In this document: positions 33,846 to 43,139 of the stretch, piece after piece
Layout of the letters: every line of letters starts with the position of its first letter
Numbering within the stretch: the first letter of the stretch is position 1
From: Alphaproteobacteria bacterium
Lineage (GTDB): Bacteria > Pseudomonadota > Alphaproteobacteria > Micropepsales > Micropepsaceae
Direction: 5' to 3'
DNA length: 64,000 bases
NCBI GenBank assembly: GCA_947473475.1
Contig: CANJBZ010000005.1
Location: 93,095-157,094 of the forward strand
Translations under genes and position numbers: made by a program
Notes under the pieces: generated by a model
The model's input: the letters and a program-made list of their open reading frames with translations, nothing else
Database searches by the model: none
What the model was told of the DNA's origin: nothing

Positions 33846-35647
33846 CAATTTGCCTCCTCATCCGGCGGCATGGACACGACGTCCAGCACTTCGCGGTCGC
33901 GCACCGCGACGATTTCCGCGCCCGGAAAGGCGTCGAGCACCGCGCGCACGAACGGCTCCTGAGACACGGCATCTTTCTTCGCGCGATCCGCGGCGATGCG
34001 CTGTTCGACAATCGTCAGCGCGCCGCCTTCGGAAGCGAGCGTTACGATCCAGCGTTCGCCCGTCCAATCGCGCAAGCTATTGGCCAGATCTGTCGCCAGC
34101 GTCTTTGGCGCCTGCGCGTTGGGACGGAACTGAATGCGTCCGCGCTCCAGCGACACCAGATGGACATTCGTCTCCAGTTGCGTCGAGAGCAGACGCGCGT
34201 TCTTCGCTTTCGCCAGTGCGACCAAGTCTTGCAGCGTCTGAATATCGACGGCCGGTGCTGACATGGCCGGCGCGGCCTGCGGCGGCGGGTCCCGCCGGAG
34301 CATGGGCTGCTCTGAGGCAAGCGCGGTCATTTGCGCACGCGGCGCGCCACCGCCGCTGGGCGGACGCGGGGCGGCTGACTGGCCGGCGCCCCCCTCGCCA
34401 TCGCGCAAGCTCTTCACCAATTTTTCCGTTGGCGGCAGATCGGCCGCATAGCCAAGCCGCACCATCGCCATTTCCGCCGCCGGGTACGGATTGGCGGCGT
34501 CGCGCACTTCCAAGAGGCCCTTGAGCAGCATCTGCCAGGCGCGCGTCAGCGCCGGAACCGTGAGCTTGCCTGCCATGGTGACAGCGCGCGCCGCTTCCGC
34601 AGAACCGCCGTCGAAAAATCCTTCCGCGCCGGGCGCTACTTTCACCCGGGTCAGAAAATGCGTCGTCTCCAGCAAATCCTGAATGACGACGAGCGGATCG
34701 GCCCCGCTGTCGTAAAGCGATTTGAATTCCGCCAGCGCATGCGCGATTTCGCCGCCCATCAACTTTTCAAACAGGTCGAGCACGCGGCCACGGTCCGCCA
34801 AGCCCAGCATCGCGCGGATCGACTCGCCGGTGATTTCCGAAATGGAGTCGCCGACGTGATGCGCAATCGCCTGATCCAGCAGCGACAGACCGTCGCGCAC
34901 CGAACCTTCCGCCGCGCGCGCGATCAGCGACAGGGCCGCCGGTTCGATGGCGATATGCTCCTGTTCGGCGATGCTGCCGAGATGCGCGGCGAGCACCGCG
35001 GTCTCGATGCGCCGCAGGTCGAAACGCTGGCAGCGCGACAGCACGGTCACCGGCACTTTGCGGATTTCCGTCGTCGCGAAGACGAATTTCACATGCGGGG
35101 GCGGTTCTTCCAGCGTCTTCAGCAGACCGTTGAAAGCCTGCTTCGACAGCATGTGTACTTCGTCGATGATGTAGACCTTGTAGCGCGCCGCCGCCGGGGC
35201 ATAGCGCGTGCCCTCGATGATCTCGCGAATGTCGTCGATGCCGGTGCGGGAGGCGGCATCCATTTCCTGCACGTCGACAAAGCGCGATTCGGCAATCGCC
35301 CGGCATGGCTCGCAAACGCCGCACGGATCGATGGTCGGCGAGGTGCGCTTGCCGTCCGGTCCAACGCAGTTGAGGGCGCGGGCGATAATGCGCGCGGTGG
35401 TGGTCTTTCCCACGCCGCGCACGCCGGTCAGCATGAAGGCGTGGGCGATACGGCCGGTGGTGAATGCGTTGCGCAGCGTGCGGACCAAGGCTTCCTGCCC
35501 GACCAGCCCGGTGAAATCGGACGGGCGGTATTTGCGCGCCAGCACACGATAAGGCTCGGCACGCACCGAGGGGGCGGGCGGGCGCAGCGACGGCCCGCTT
35601 GGCGCCGGGTTGTCGAGGCCCAAACCTGGCTCGGATCGCTCGTCCAT
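33845..35647 (-). CDS. dnaX: DNA polymerase III subunit gamma/tau
   Basis: A 600-residue clamp-loader subunit. Seen: [20 protein letters not shown], Walker [13 protein letters not shown], four-Cys zinc module including CGVCEPC, Walker [10 protein letters not shown], sensor 1 [20 protein letters not shown], and a C-terminal tau-like region after a Pro/Ala-rich linker. ATG 35647 gives the usual alphaproteobacterial N-terminus; the open frame continues upstream through the SRP RNA gene but is not coding there. The stop overlaps the ybaB start. Confidence 0.95.
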   Translation of the reverse strand: MDERSEPGLGLDNPAPSGPSLRPPAPSVRAEPYRVLARKYRPSDFTGLVGQEALVRTLRNAFTTGRIAHAFMLTGVRGVGKTTTARIIARALNCVGPDGKRTSPTIDPCGVCEPCRAIAESRFVDVQEMDAASRTGIDDIREIIEGTRYAPAAARYKVYIIDEVHMLSKQAFNGLLKTLEEPPPHVKFVFATTEIRKVPVTVLSRCQRFDLRRIETAVLAAHLGSIAEQEHIAIEPAALSLIARAAEGSVRDGLSLLDQAIAHHVGDSISEITGESIRAMLGLADRGRVLDLFEKLMGGEIAHALAEFKSLYDSGADPLVVIQDLLETTHFLTRVKVAPGAEGFFDGGSAEAARAVTMAGKLTVPALTRAWQMLLKGLLEVRDAANPYPAAEMAMVRLGYAADLPPTEKLVKSLRDGEGGAGQSAAPRPPSGGGAPRAQMTALASEQPMLRRDPPPQAAPAMSAPAVDIQTLQDLVALAKAKNARLLSTQLETNVHLVSLERGRIQFRPNAQAPKTLATDLANSLRDWTGERWIVTLASEGGALTIVEQRIAADRAKKDAVSQEPFVRAVLDAFPGAEIVAVRDREVLDVVSMPPDEEAN

Positions 35648-35671
35648 GTTCGGCTTTCGGCTTGGAAATGG

Positions 35672-35770
35672 AAGGAGGCTGGCGAGCGACCCGAAACGGC
35701 GCTCGTTACGGCTGCTTCCTTCCGGACCTGACCGGGTTGGCGAGTGTTTCGTCCGTCGCCAACCTCCCAG
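35672..35770 (-). ncRNA. ffs: Signal recognition particle RNA (4.5S, small bacterial type)
   Basis: The minus strand contains the universal SRP core GGTCAGGTCCGGAAGGAAGC then AGCC (Ffh-binding symmetric and asymmetric loops). Its flanks pair into one long hairpin: the 5' side GGGAGGTTGGCGA (from 35768) with the 3' side TCGCCAGCCTCC (to 35674), one wobble. About 95-100 nt. Ends are estimated from pairing. It lies directly upstream of dnaX, as in many alphaproteobacteria. Confidence 0.95.
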
Positions 35771-35828
35771 GGCCACTATATCAGGGGCATAGCGGCGCGA
35801 AGCAAGGGTGAGAATCGGGTTTTGCCGT

Positions 35829-36743
35829 TTATGCCGCTTCCCGCTCGGCTTGGGCGGGCTGAGGGGGCAGAATGACGGTCGCCGTCGTGCCCACACCCGG
35901 CTCGCTTTTCAGCTCCAGCCAACCGCCATGCAGCTCGGTCAGGTGCTTGGCCAAGGGCAGCCCCAGACCGGCGCCCTCATATTTCCGCGCTAGGCTTCCG
36001 TCGACCTGGCTGAAATGCTCCAGGGCCCTGGGAATCTCATGGGCGGACATTCCGATGCCGGAGTCGGTGATCTCAATGGCGATGTTTTCGCCGCGCCGAT
36101 GCACACAAACACGCACCGTGCCCTCGGCCGGTGTGAACTTCACCGCATTGGTGAGGAGGTTGACCAGCACCTGGCGCATCCGGCGGCGGTCCAGCCGCAG
36201 CAGGGGCAGCCAGGGTTCGACGTCTTCAATCAGCATGACATCGTTCGCTTCGGCCTGCAGCGTGATCACGCCAACCGCCTCGGTGATGAGGTCGGCCACC
36301 CGGATTTCCTCGCGCGACAGTTTCAGCTCGCCCGAACTGATCCGGGACATGTCCAGCACATCGTTGATGAGGCCCAGCAGATGCGTGCCGCTGCGGCGGA
36401 TGCTTTCCGCATATTCCTGGTAGCGCGGATTGCCGAGGGGACCGAACACTTCGTTGGCCATCACTTCGGAGAACCCGATCACCGCGTTCAAGGGCGTGCG
36501 GAGTTCGTGACTCATCGCGGCCAGAAATTCCGATTTCGCCTTGCTGGCGGCATCCGCGGCGGTAAGCGCCTTGGTCAGGTCGGCGGACATCTTTTCCAGG
36601 ACATCCTTGGTCGCTTCCAGCTCCTCGATATGGGCTTGCAGGCGCACACGCTCGGCCCGCGAACGTGCCGCCAGCCGCTTGCCCACGATCAGGCCGATGC
36701 AGCCCAAGGCAACCGCAAGCAGTGCCGCCGCCGCTGCGATCAT
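35829..36743 (-). CDS. Membrane-anchored sensor histidine kinase
   Basis: A 304-residue kinase with one N-terminal hydrophobic segment (MIAAAAALLAVALGCIGLIV), a coiled coil (about residues 30-70), H-box FLAAMSHELRTPLNAVIGFS, N-box VNLLTNAVKFTP, G1 DSGIGM, F-box HFSQVD, G2 GAGLGLPLAK. The pattern resembles the kinase cores of PleC/DivJ-like proteins. No sensor domain or response regulator is visible, so the signal is unknown. ATG 36743 is my choice; the frame extends upstream to 36878 without similarity. Confidence 0.85.
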   Translation of the reverse strand: MIAAAAALLAVALGCIGLIVGKRLAARSRAERVRLQAHIEELEATKDVLEKMSADLTKALTAADAASKAKSEFLAAMSHELRTPLNAVIGFSEVMANEVFGPLGNPRYQEYAESIRRSGTHLLGLINDVLDMSRISSGELKLSREEIRVADLITEAVGVITLQAEANDVMLIEDVEPWLPLLRLDRRRMRQVLVNLLTNAVKFTPAEGTVRVCVHRRGENIAIEITDSGIGMSAHEIPRALEHFSQVDGSLARKYEGAGLGLPLAKHLTELHGGWLELKSEPGVGTTATVILPPQPAQAEREAA

Positions 36744-36910
36744 GCCCGGCACCTGCGGGCAGAGCGCAGACGATATTGGCCGGACATGTAGGACGCGCCA
36801 TCGAGCATGACGGCAAACCTTGCACGATTTCGTAAAAACTGAATAAAGCTGAGGAGCTCGGCCTTGGCGCCGCGTCATCTGCTTTCGACATGTAATTCCA
36901 AGGGGTTCGT

Positions 36911-37825
36911 ATGATCGCGTTCGCCGGCAATCCGCTTGACCGGGTCAGCGAAAAACGCTCGGACGGCCCTTGGCTCGCAGGCTGCCGCGCCAGCGCCGCT
37001 GCCAGGATCCTCTTGTTTTGGAAGCTTCAGCCGCAACTCCTGGGGTCCGCAGAGGCGACCGGCGCCACCAGCCTTGCCTTTGTGGACGGCGCGTTGGCCT
37101 CCGGCCTGGGCGCGGCCAGTGCGGTCGAGATCTTTCTCGGCATGGACGGGGACGTGCCGTATTTCGCGCGGGATATCTCTTCCCTGGCCGATCCGCTCGC
37201 CGCATCGCTGGCGAGCCATGGGCATTTCCGGGATGCGCGCTCGGCGGCCTCGCTGCTGCCCGGCCATGAAATCGCTATTCTTGGGCAAGCTAAGGCCTTG
37301 ATCGATTGGCACAATCGCCATGGGTTCTGCGCCCAATGCGGCGCCCCGACCGTGCTGTCGGATGCCGGCTACAAGCGCCACTGCCCAGCATGCAAGACCG
37401 ACCATTTTCCGCGCACCGACCCGGCCGTCATCATGCTGGTGACGGCCGGCGAACGCTGCCTTTTGGGCCGCAACAAGCGCTTTGCCGGCGGATTTTATTC
37501 AACCCTGGCCGGCTTCCTCGAACCGGGCGAAACCGTCGAAGAGGCGGTGCGGCGGGAGGTGTACGAAGAGGTTCACGTCCGCGTCGGGGCCGTCCGCTAT
37601 TTCGCCAGCCAGCCCTGGCCCTTCCCGTCCAACCTGATGATCGGCTGCTACGCCGAGGCCAATACCGACGCCATCGAGGTGGACGGAGACGAAATCCTGT
37701 CGGCGCGCTGGTTCGAGCGCGATGAAATCCGGCGGCTGCTGAGCGGCGAGAGCAAAGAGATCGGCCTACCCCGCCGCGATGCCATCGCCTTCCATCTGAT
37801 CCACAACTGGGCCGATGGAAAATGA
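36911..37825 (+). CDS. nudC: NAD(H) pyrophosphatase (NudC-type Nudix hydrolase)
   Basis: A 304-residue Nudix protein with NudC architecture: variable N-domain, zinc ribbon (FCAQCGAPT...CPACK), full Nudix box GFLEPGETVEEAVRREVYEE, and the NADH-specificity motif SQPWPFPSNLM. NudC cleaves NAD(H) to NMN(H) and AMP and can remove NAD caps from RNA. Its TGA overlaps the ATG of the macro-domain gene, so two enzymes of NAD/ADP-ribose chemistry are translationally coupled. Confidence 0.93.
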   Translation: MIAFAGNPLDRVSEKRSDGPWLAGCRASAAARILLFWKLQPQLLGSAEATGATSLAFVDGALASGLGAASAVEIFLGMDGDVPYFARDISSLADPLAASLASHGHFRDARSAASLLPGHEIAILGQAKALIDWHNRHGFCAQCGAPTVLSDAGYKRHCPACKTDHFPRTDPAVIMLVTAGERCLLGRNKRFAGGFYSTLAGFLEPGETVEEAVRREVYEEVHVRVGAVRYFASQPWPFPSNLMIGCYAEANTDAIEVDGDEILSARWFERDEIRRLLSGESKEIGLPRRDAIAFHLIHNWADGK

Positions 37826-38343
37826 ACGAGCCCCGCCAACGGCTGGAAACCATTGAGGCGGATATCACCACACTTGCGGTCGATGCGATCGTCAACGCGG
37901 CCAATGCGGCGCTGTTTCCCGGTGGCGGCGTGGATGGCGCGATCAGGCGCAAAGCGGGACGGGAAATCGACGTGGACCTCTATCACATCGGCCATTGCGA
38001 TCCCGGCACCGCCGTCATCACGTCAGGCTATCGCCTGCCCGCCGCCAAGGTGATCCATACGGTGGCGCCGATCTGGGCGGGGCAGGAGCAGCAAAAGGCC
38101 GTCCTCGCGAACTGTTACGACAGCAGCCTGAAGCTGGCCGACACCCACCAGCTCCGAACGGTTGCGTTTCCGTGCATTGGCGCCGGCATCTATGGCTGGC
38201 CCGCCGATATAGCCGCGCAACTCGCCTTCGATGCGGTCGTGGCGCACCTGAATGAGTGTGTGGTCCAAACGCGCATCATCTTCTGCTGCTTTTCGCGCGC
38301 TGACCGCGACCGCTACGCCGCCCTGATAGCCCAGATGGAATGA
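37822..38343 (+). CDS. Macro domain protein (ADP-ribose / O-acetyl-ADP-ribose hydrolase)
   Basis: A 173-residue single macro domain: IEADITTLAVDAIVNAANAA (Asp and Asn of the ADP-ribose site), FPGGGVDGAIRRKAG, CDPGTAVITSGYRLPAAKVIH, FPCIGAGIYGWPADIAA. This pattern is that of MacroD/YmdB-type hydrolases, which deacetylate O-acetyl-ADP-ribose or remove mono-ADP-ribose from proteins. The start overlaps the nudC stop (ATGA). Confidence 0.93.
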   Translation: MNEPRQRLETIEADITTLAVDAIVNAANAALFPGGGVDGAIRRKAGREIDVDLYHIGHCDPGTAVITSGYRLPAAKVIHTVAPIWAGQEQQKAVLANCYDSSLKLADTHQLRTVAFPCIGAGIYGWPADIAAQLAFDAVVAHLNECVVQTRIIFCCFSRADRDRYAALIAQME

Positions 38344-38359
38344 ACCGAGCGGAGAGGCC

Positions 38360-38520
38360 CCCCACCCCACTCGGACGGCTGACGCCGTCCGAGCGACCCT
38401 CCCCGCGTTGGGGGAGGGGATCTCGAGGCTCACAGCTCACGCTCACTTTAACGCGATAATCACCTCCCCCAACGCGGGAGGTCGAAATTGCGAAGCAATT
38501 TCGGGTGGGGGGATTGTTGC
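38360..38520. repeat. Inverted C-rich repeats after the macro-domain gene
   Basis: Contains CTCGGACGGC/GCCGTCCGAG (38369-38393) and two opposed units, CTCCCCGCGTTGGGGGAGG near 38400 and CCTCCCCCAACGCGGGAGG near 38465-38483, plus AAATTGC/GCAATTT. Same family as the repeats near 27.2, 29.3 and 30.2 kb. Confidence 0.6.
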
Positions 38521-38657
38521 GGCTTGCGTGGCCCTCGTAAGCGGGCCACGAAATTGCTATGGTTCGCGCGAGTTCGAAGGACGCCCCGGGAGGGTTTCGT
38601 GCTCACACACAAAACATGGCGCCACTGGCAAAAAGCCGCAAAGGCGCGGGAGGCGAC

Positions 38658-39917
38658 ATGGGCAATCTGAAGAAGCTGGGCTCGCGCAAGAATCTTCTCA
38701 TCGGGACGGGATTTGTTGCGCTTCTCGCCGCGCTGGGAATCACCCAGGCCGTCGTCGACAAAACCGTGGCTGCACAGACCACGGGCATGATGGCGCCGCA
38801 CTTTGAGGTTGACCCGCTGTGGCCCAAGCCGCTGCCCAATCACTGGGTGCTCGGCTCCACGATCGGCGTTTTCGTGGACACGGACGATCACGTCTGGATC
38901 ATCCATCGCAGCTCCGCGACGCTCAACAACAACGAAAAGCCGCTGGAATTGAAAACCGGCGAATGCTGCGCCGGTGCGCCGCCCGTTCTGGAATTCGATC
39001 AGGAAGGCAATCTGCTGCGCCATTGGGGCGGTCCGGGCGAAGGCTTTGAATGGCCCGATTCCAACCACGGCATTTTCATCGACTACAAAGGCAATGTCTG
39101 GATCGGCGGCAATGGCGGTCCCGATTCCCAAATCCTGAAGTTCACCAAGGACGGCAAGTTCCTGATGCAGATCGGGAAGAAGGGCGCGCGCCGCGATGCG
39201 AACGCCGGCGCCGGTACCGGCGAAGGTCAGGTCGCGGGATACAAAGGCGGCAGCAACGACACCGAGAATTTCGGCCGCGTCGCCAAGATCTGGGTCGACC
39301 GCCAAGCCAATGAGGCCTACATCGCCGACGGCTATTTGAACAAACGCGTCGCCGTGCTCGACGCCGACACCGGCAAGATGAAGCGCTGGTGGGGCGCTTA
39401 CGGCAACCGGCCCGACGACACGCCGATGCCTCCCTACGATCCGGCCGCCGCGCCGACGCAGCAATTCCACAATCCTGTGCATTGCGCCGATATGTCGGTG
39501 GACCGGGTGATTTACGTTTGCGACCGCGCCGGCGACCGGCTGCAGTTGTTCACCCCGGAAGGCAAATTCATCAAGGAAGCGTTCTACGAGACCAACACGA
39601 AAAACGCCGGTTCGGTGTGGGACATCGCCTTCTCGAAAGACCCGCAGCAGAAATACATTTTCATAGCCGACGGCGTGAACGAGAAGGTCAAAATCATCGA
39701 CCGCGCGACGCTGACCGAACTGACAACCTTCGGCGATGGCGGCCGCCAGCCGGGGCAGTTCTACGGCGTTCACTCCATCGCCATCGACTCCAAGGGCAAC
39801 CTCTACACGACGGAAACGTATGAGGGGAAACGCCTGCAGCGGTTCATGCTGAAGGGCATGGCGCCGGTGACCGCGATGAACCAAGGCGCGCTCGCGACTT
39901 GGCCGAAAGCGAGATAA
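38658..39917 (+). CDS. Exported NHL-repeat beta-propeller protein
   Basis: A 419-residue protein with an N-terminal signal or anchor (KNLLIGTGFVALLAALGITQ) and NHL/6-bladed propeller repeats: HWVLGSTIGVFVDTDDHVWI, GGPGEGFEWPDSNHGIFIDY, ENFGRVAKIWVDRQANEAYI, GQFYGVHSIAIDSKGNLYTT. Proteins of this type are often labelled as peptidyl-alpha-hydroxyglycine amidating lyase-like, but no activity can be claimed. ATG 38658 follows GGGAGG (38648-38653). The HupE/UreJ-like gene starts 17 bases after its stop, so they probably share a transcript. Confidence 0.8.
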   Translation: MGNLKKLGSRKNLLIGTGFVALLAALGITQAVVDKTVAAQTTGMMAPHFEVDPLWPKPLPNHWVLGSTIGVFVDTDDHVWIIHRSSATLNNNEKPLELKTGECCAGAPPVLEFDQEGNLLRHWGGPGEGFEWPDSNHGIFIDYKGNVWIGGNGGPDSQILKFTKDGKFLMQIGKKGARRDANAGAGTGEGQVAGYKGGSNDTENFGRVAKIWVDRQANEAYIADGYLNKRVAVLDADTGKMKRWWGAYGNRPDDTPMPPYDPAAAPTQQFHNPVHCADMSVDRVIYVCDRAGDRLQLFTPEGKFIKEAFYETNTKNAGSVWDIAFSKDPQQKYIFIADGVNEKVKIIDRATLTELTTFGDGGRQPGQFYGVHSIAIDSKGNLYTTETYEGKRLQRFMLKGMAPVTAMNQGALATWPKAR

Positions 39918-39934
39918 CGGCGGTTCGTTAGCCC

Positions 39935-41266
39935 ATGTTGGTGCGAAGCGTGTTGTTCCGATTGGCGCTGCTGCTGGTGGCGCTGATGGGATTGCTTCGT
40001 CCCGCTTTCGCGCACGACATCCCAAGCGACGTGACGGTGCAGGCCTTCGTCAAACCGCAAGGGCACACCTTGCAGGTACTGATGCGCCTTCCGCTAAAGG
40101 CGGCGATGGACGTGGAATTCCCGCACCGCGAACGGGACTTTGTCGATCTTGCGCGCGTAGATGAGTCGCTGCACTTCGCCACCAAACAGGCCCTGCTGGA
40201 CAATCTGGAGATTTTTGAGGACGAGCGGCTTCTGCTCAATCCGCGCATCGTCTCCACGCGCATGTCGCTCGATTCCGACAAGTCCTTCGCCACCTACGAT
40301 CAGGCGTTCGCCCACGTTACCGGCCCAACCTTGCCGCCGGAGACGACGATCTATTGGGAGCAGGGCATTCTCGACGTGCTGCTCGAATACCCCATCGAGA
40401 CGGACGCATCGAAATTTTCCATCCGCGCCGCCTTCGATCGTTTCGGATTGAAGGTCGTCACCGCGCTGCAATTCATGCCGCCCGGCGGTGTCGTTCGCGC
40501 CTATGCGCTGGACGGCGATCCGGGTTTGGTGCGGCTTGACCCCAACTGGTTTCAGGCCGCCGCCAATTTCGTGAGCCTGGGCTTCTTCCACATTCTGGAC
40601 GGGGCGGACCACTTGTTGTTCCTGTTGTGCCTCATCATTCCCTTCCGCCGCGTGCGGCCGTTGATCCCTATCGTGACGGCGTTCACGGTGGCGCATTCCG
40701 TCACGCTGATTGCGTCAGCTTACAATTATGCGCCGCAGGTTCAGTGGTTTCCGCCACTGATCGAGACGCTGATCGCGACGTCCGTTTTCTACATGGCGCT
40801 GGAAAACGTCGTCGTTTCAAAGCCAGGCCACCGCTGGATCATCACCTTCCTGTTTGGCTTGGTGCACGGCTTCGGCTTTTCGTTCGGACTTCAACACACA
40901 CTGCAATTCGCCGGCTCGCACCTTTTGGCATCGCTGCTGTCGTTCAACATCGGCGTCGAGCTTGGGCAATTGCTGGTGTTAGCCGTGCTGGTGCCGCTGC
41001 TGAATATCCTGTTCAAACACGTCGTGACCGAGCGGGTCGGCACGATCATCTTGTCGGTGATCGTCGGGCACACGGCCTGGCACTGGATGATCGAACGCTT
41101 CGACGTGCTGCGCCAATTCCCCTGGCACGCGCCAACGCTGGCCGATGTAGCCGGCGGCCTACGCTGGTCAATGGCGCTTGTGGCCATCGGCGCTATCGCG
41201 TGGCTGGCATACGTGCTGACGCAACGTCCGGCCAAACCAGTCGGCGAAACACCCGAGCCGCGCTGA
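39935..41266 (+). CDS. HupE/UreJ-like membrane protein
   Basis: A 443-residue protein: signal peptide to about residue 26 (FAHDIPSD), a periplasmic N-domain (about 30-200), then at least six hydrophobic segments. The membrane part carries FVSLGFFHILDGADHLLFLL, the GxxHIxxGxDHxLFL hallmark of the HupE/UreJ_2 group, plus FTVAHSVTLIAS, ENVVVSKPGHRW, FGLVHGFGFSFGL and FNIGVELGQL. The conserved His/Asp suggest metal handling (the family includes nickel-related proteins), but no urease or hydrogenase genes are near. Start ATG 39935. Confidence 0.82.
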   Translation: MLVRSVLFRLALLLVALMGLLRPAFAHDIPSDVTVQAFVKPQGHTLQVLMRLPLKAAMDVEFPHRERDFVDLARVDESLHFATKQALLDNLEIFEDERLLLNPRIVSTRMSLDSDKSFATYDQAFAHVTGPTLPPETTIYWEQGILDVLLEYPIETDASKFSIRAAFDRFGLKVVTALQFMPPGGVVRAYALDGDPGLVRLDPNWFQAAANFVSLGFFHILDGADHLLFLLCLIIPFRRVRPLIPIVTAFTVAHSVTLIASAYNYAPQVQWFPPLIETLIATSVFYMALENVVVSKPGHRWIITFLFGLVHGFGFSFGLQHTLQFAGSHLLASLLSFNIGVELGQLLVLAVLVPLLNILFKHVVTERVGTIILSVIVGHTAWHWMIERFDVLRQFPWHAPTLADVAGGLRWSMALVAIGAIAWLAYVLTQRPAKPVGETPEPR

Positions 41267-41294
41267 TCAACGTTGCGTTGATTTCAAAAACGTC

Positions 41295-41400
41295 TGTCAT
41301 CCCGGAAGCCGCGTCAGCGGCTATCCGGGACCCACCGCGACGGCGGCATGGTGGGTCCCGGCTCGGCGCGATGCTGACGCATCGCTTGGCCGGGATGACA
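41295..41400. repeat. TGTCATCCCGG...CCGGGATGACA dispersed intergenic palindrome
   Basis: The ends TGTCATCCCGG (41295-41305) and CCGGGATGACA (41390-41400) are perfect inverted arms, with nested arms GGGACCCACC/GGTGGGTCCC inside. It lies between the convergent HupE-like and pheA genes. This end sequence is common in alphaproteobacterial intergenic repeats. Confidence 0.8.
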
Positions 41401-41418
41401 CCAACGTTGAACGGCCGA

Positions 41419-42288
41419 TCAACCCGTCAGCGTTTTGCGGAAGGGGTGTGCGGGATAGGCGCCCAGCACCTTCAGCGACGAGGTGAAGAAGCGCAGCTCT
41501 TCCAGGGCAAGCTGCACATGGCGCTCCTGCGGATGACCATCAATGTCCGCGTAAAACTGCGTCGCGCTAAACGAGCCTTCCAGTTGATACGACTCCAGCT
41601 TGGTCAAATTGACGCCATTGGTTGCAAAACCACCGAGCGCCTTGTACAGCGCCGCCGGTACGTTCCGTACACGGAATATCAGGCTGGTGATCACCGGCTC
41701 GCCATTGGGTTCGACGTCTTCCAGCTCCCGCGACATGACCAGGAACCGCGTCACATTGTGACTGGCGTCTTCGATGTCCTGCTTCAGGATGACGAGGTGC
41801 TGAATCTCAGCCGCGAGTTTCGATGCAACCGCCGAAAGCGTCTTGTCGCCAGTCTGCGCCACGTGCCGCGCCGCGCCCGCGGTGTCCGCCCAAAGCTGTT
41901 TCTTCAAGCCGAGTTCGCGCACGACGTTGCGGCATTGGCCGAGCGCCGGTTCCTGGCTGATGACGGTGGTCACCGTCGAAAGGCTCGCGCCGGGAACCGC
42001 CATCAACTGCAAACGCACGCGATGAAAATGCTCGCCCAAAATGTAAATCGGCGCGTCGGGCAGCAGATGATGGATATCGGCAATGCGTCCGTGCAGCGAA
42101 TTCTCGATGGGTATCATGCCGAGGTCGGCAGCGCCGTCGCGAATGGCGGCGAACGCGTCTTCAAAAGTCGGCGCGGCGACGGGCTCGCAATGCGGCAACG
42201 CTTCGCGCGCGGCGGCATGCGAAAACGAACCGGGCTCGCCCTGGTAGACGACGCGGCGTGCATTTTTGATGAGCGAAATCTCTGCCAT
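41419..42288 (-). CDS. pheA: Prephenate dehydratase
   Basis: A 289-residue monofunctional enzyme making phenylpyruvate from prephenate. Seen: VVYQGEPGSFSHAAAREAL, IPIENSLHGRI, catalytic DTAGAARHVA, and HNVTRFLVMS with the conserved Thr/Arg/Phe. A C-terminal ACT domain (about residues 195-280) with GVNLTKLESYQLEG is the phenylalanine-sensing part, where the family ESRP motif reads ESYQ. No fused chorismate mutase. It starts 5 bases after the kdsB stop. Confidence 0.95.
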   Translation of the reverse strand: MAEISLIKNARRVVYQGEPGSFSHAAAREALPHCEPVAAPTFEDAFAAIRDGAADLGMIPIENSLHGRIADIHHLLPDAPIYILGEHFHRVRLQLMAVPGASLSTVTTVISQEPALGQCRNVVRELGLKKQLWADTAGAARHVAQTGDKTLSAVASKLAAEIQHLVILKQDIEDASHNVTRFLVMSRELEDVEPNGEPVITSLIFRVRNVPAALYKALGGFATNGVNLTKLESYQLEGSFSATQFYADIDGHPQERHVQLALEELRFFTSSLKVLGAYPAHPFRKTLTG

Positions 42289-42293
42289 GTTTT

Positions 42294-43022
42294 TCAGGAA
42301 ATCAGTTTGCGGGCGCGGGCCAAGTCTTCCGGAGTGTCGACGGACAGCGGCACAGCGTCAATCCTCGCCACGTCAATCCGCATGCCCGCTTCGAGCGCGC
42401 GCAATTGTTCAAGCTTTTCCCGCCTCTCCAGCGGCGAAGGTGGAAGCCCCACAAAATGCGCCAGCGCCGTGCGGGTGAAGGCATAAATGCCGACATGGTG
42501 GAAGCACGGCCCCTCGCCATGGGGAGCACGGGACCGCGTGAAATATAACGCGCGTCCGCGCGTTCCTTCCGCATTCCAGGCAACGACCGGCTTCACCACA
42601 TGGGGATTGTCGTAATCGGTGGGATCGGTAATGACCGCGGCAAGGGTGGCAATGTCGGCGCCGCTTCCTTGCAATGTGCTCGCGACGTCACGGATGGTTT
42701 GCGGATCGAGCGCCGGCAGATCGCCCTGCAGGTTGATCACCGCGTCATAGCGCCGCTCTGGATCGAAGATATTCAGGGCTTCATGGACGCGATCCGATCC
42801 CGAAGGCAGGTCCGGGTCCGTCAAAACCGCCGTTCCGCCCGCGCGTTCCACGGCCGCAGCGATCACATCATCGGCTGCGGCGACCACAACGGGGCCAATT
42901 CCGGCTTTAACGGCCTGTTTCCACACACGCACTATCATGCTTTCGCCGCAGATCTCGGCGAGGGGCTTGCCCGGCAGGCGGCTGGACGCCATGCGGGCTG
43001 GAATCAGAACGACTGCGTCCAT
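42294..43022 (-). CDS. kdsB: 3-deoxy-manno-octulosonate cytidylyltransferase
   Basis: A 242-residue enzyme activating Kdo with CTP for lipopolysaccharide core synthesis. Seen: VLIPARMASSRLPGKPLAEI, VVAAADDVIAAAVERAGGTA, LTDPDLPSGSDRVHEAL, INLQGDLPALDPQTI, YFTRSRAPHG, HHVGIYAFTRTAL. It leads the kdsB-pheA pair and is divergent from the cytochrome c gene at 43140, an order often seen in alphaproteobacteria. It implies a Kdo-containing LPS. Confidence 0.96.
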   Translation of the reverse strand: MDAVVLIPARMASSRLPGKPLAEICGESMIVRVWKQAVKAGIGPVVVAAADDVIAAAVERAGGTAVLTDPDLPSGSDRVHEALNIFDPERRYDAVINLQGDLPALDPQTIRDVASTLQGSGADIATLAAVITDPTDYDNPHVVKPVVAWNAEGTRGRALYFTRSRAPHGEGPCFHHVGIYAFTRTALAHFVGLPPSPLERREKLEQLRALEAGMRIDVARIDAVPLSVDTPEDLARARKLIS

Positions 43023-43139
43023 CGTTTCCTCTTTTGAGTTATGCGACGCTTCGCCGCAATGACGCCCACAGGTCGGCGGGTAATGTCCGGCACGCGTTGC
43101 GGAGCGTTCTCGTCAGGACCCGCATTTTCGGAGTTGGCT

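Noticed and set aside
35648..35896. N-terminal extension of dnaX through the SRP RNA
   Set aside because: The sequence there is the ffs hairpin; family similarity begins after ATG 35647.
41295..41400. Intergenic palindrome as a possible small RNA gene
   Set aside because: Its ends match a widespread alphaproteobacterial repeat type and no promoter is visible.
40627..42486. 619-residue open frame crossing the HupE-like gene and running antisense to pheA/kdsB
   Set aside because: It crosses well-supported genes and an intergenic palindrome; composition is Arg/Ala/His-rich as expected for an out-of-frame reading.
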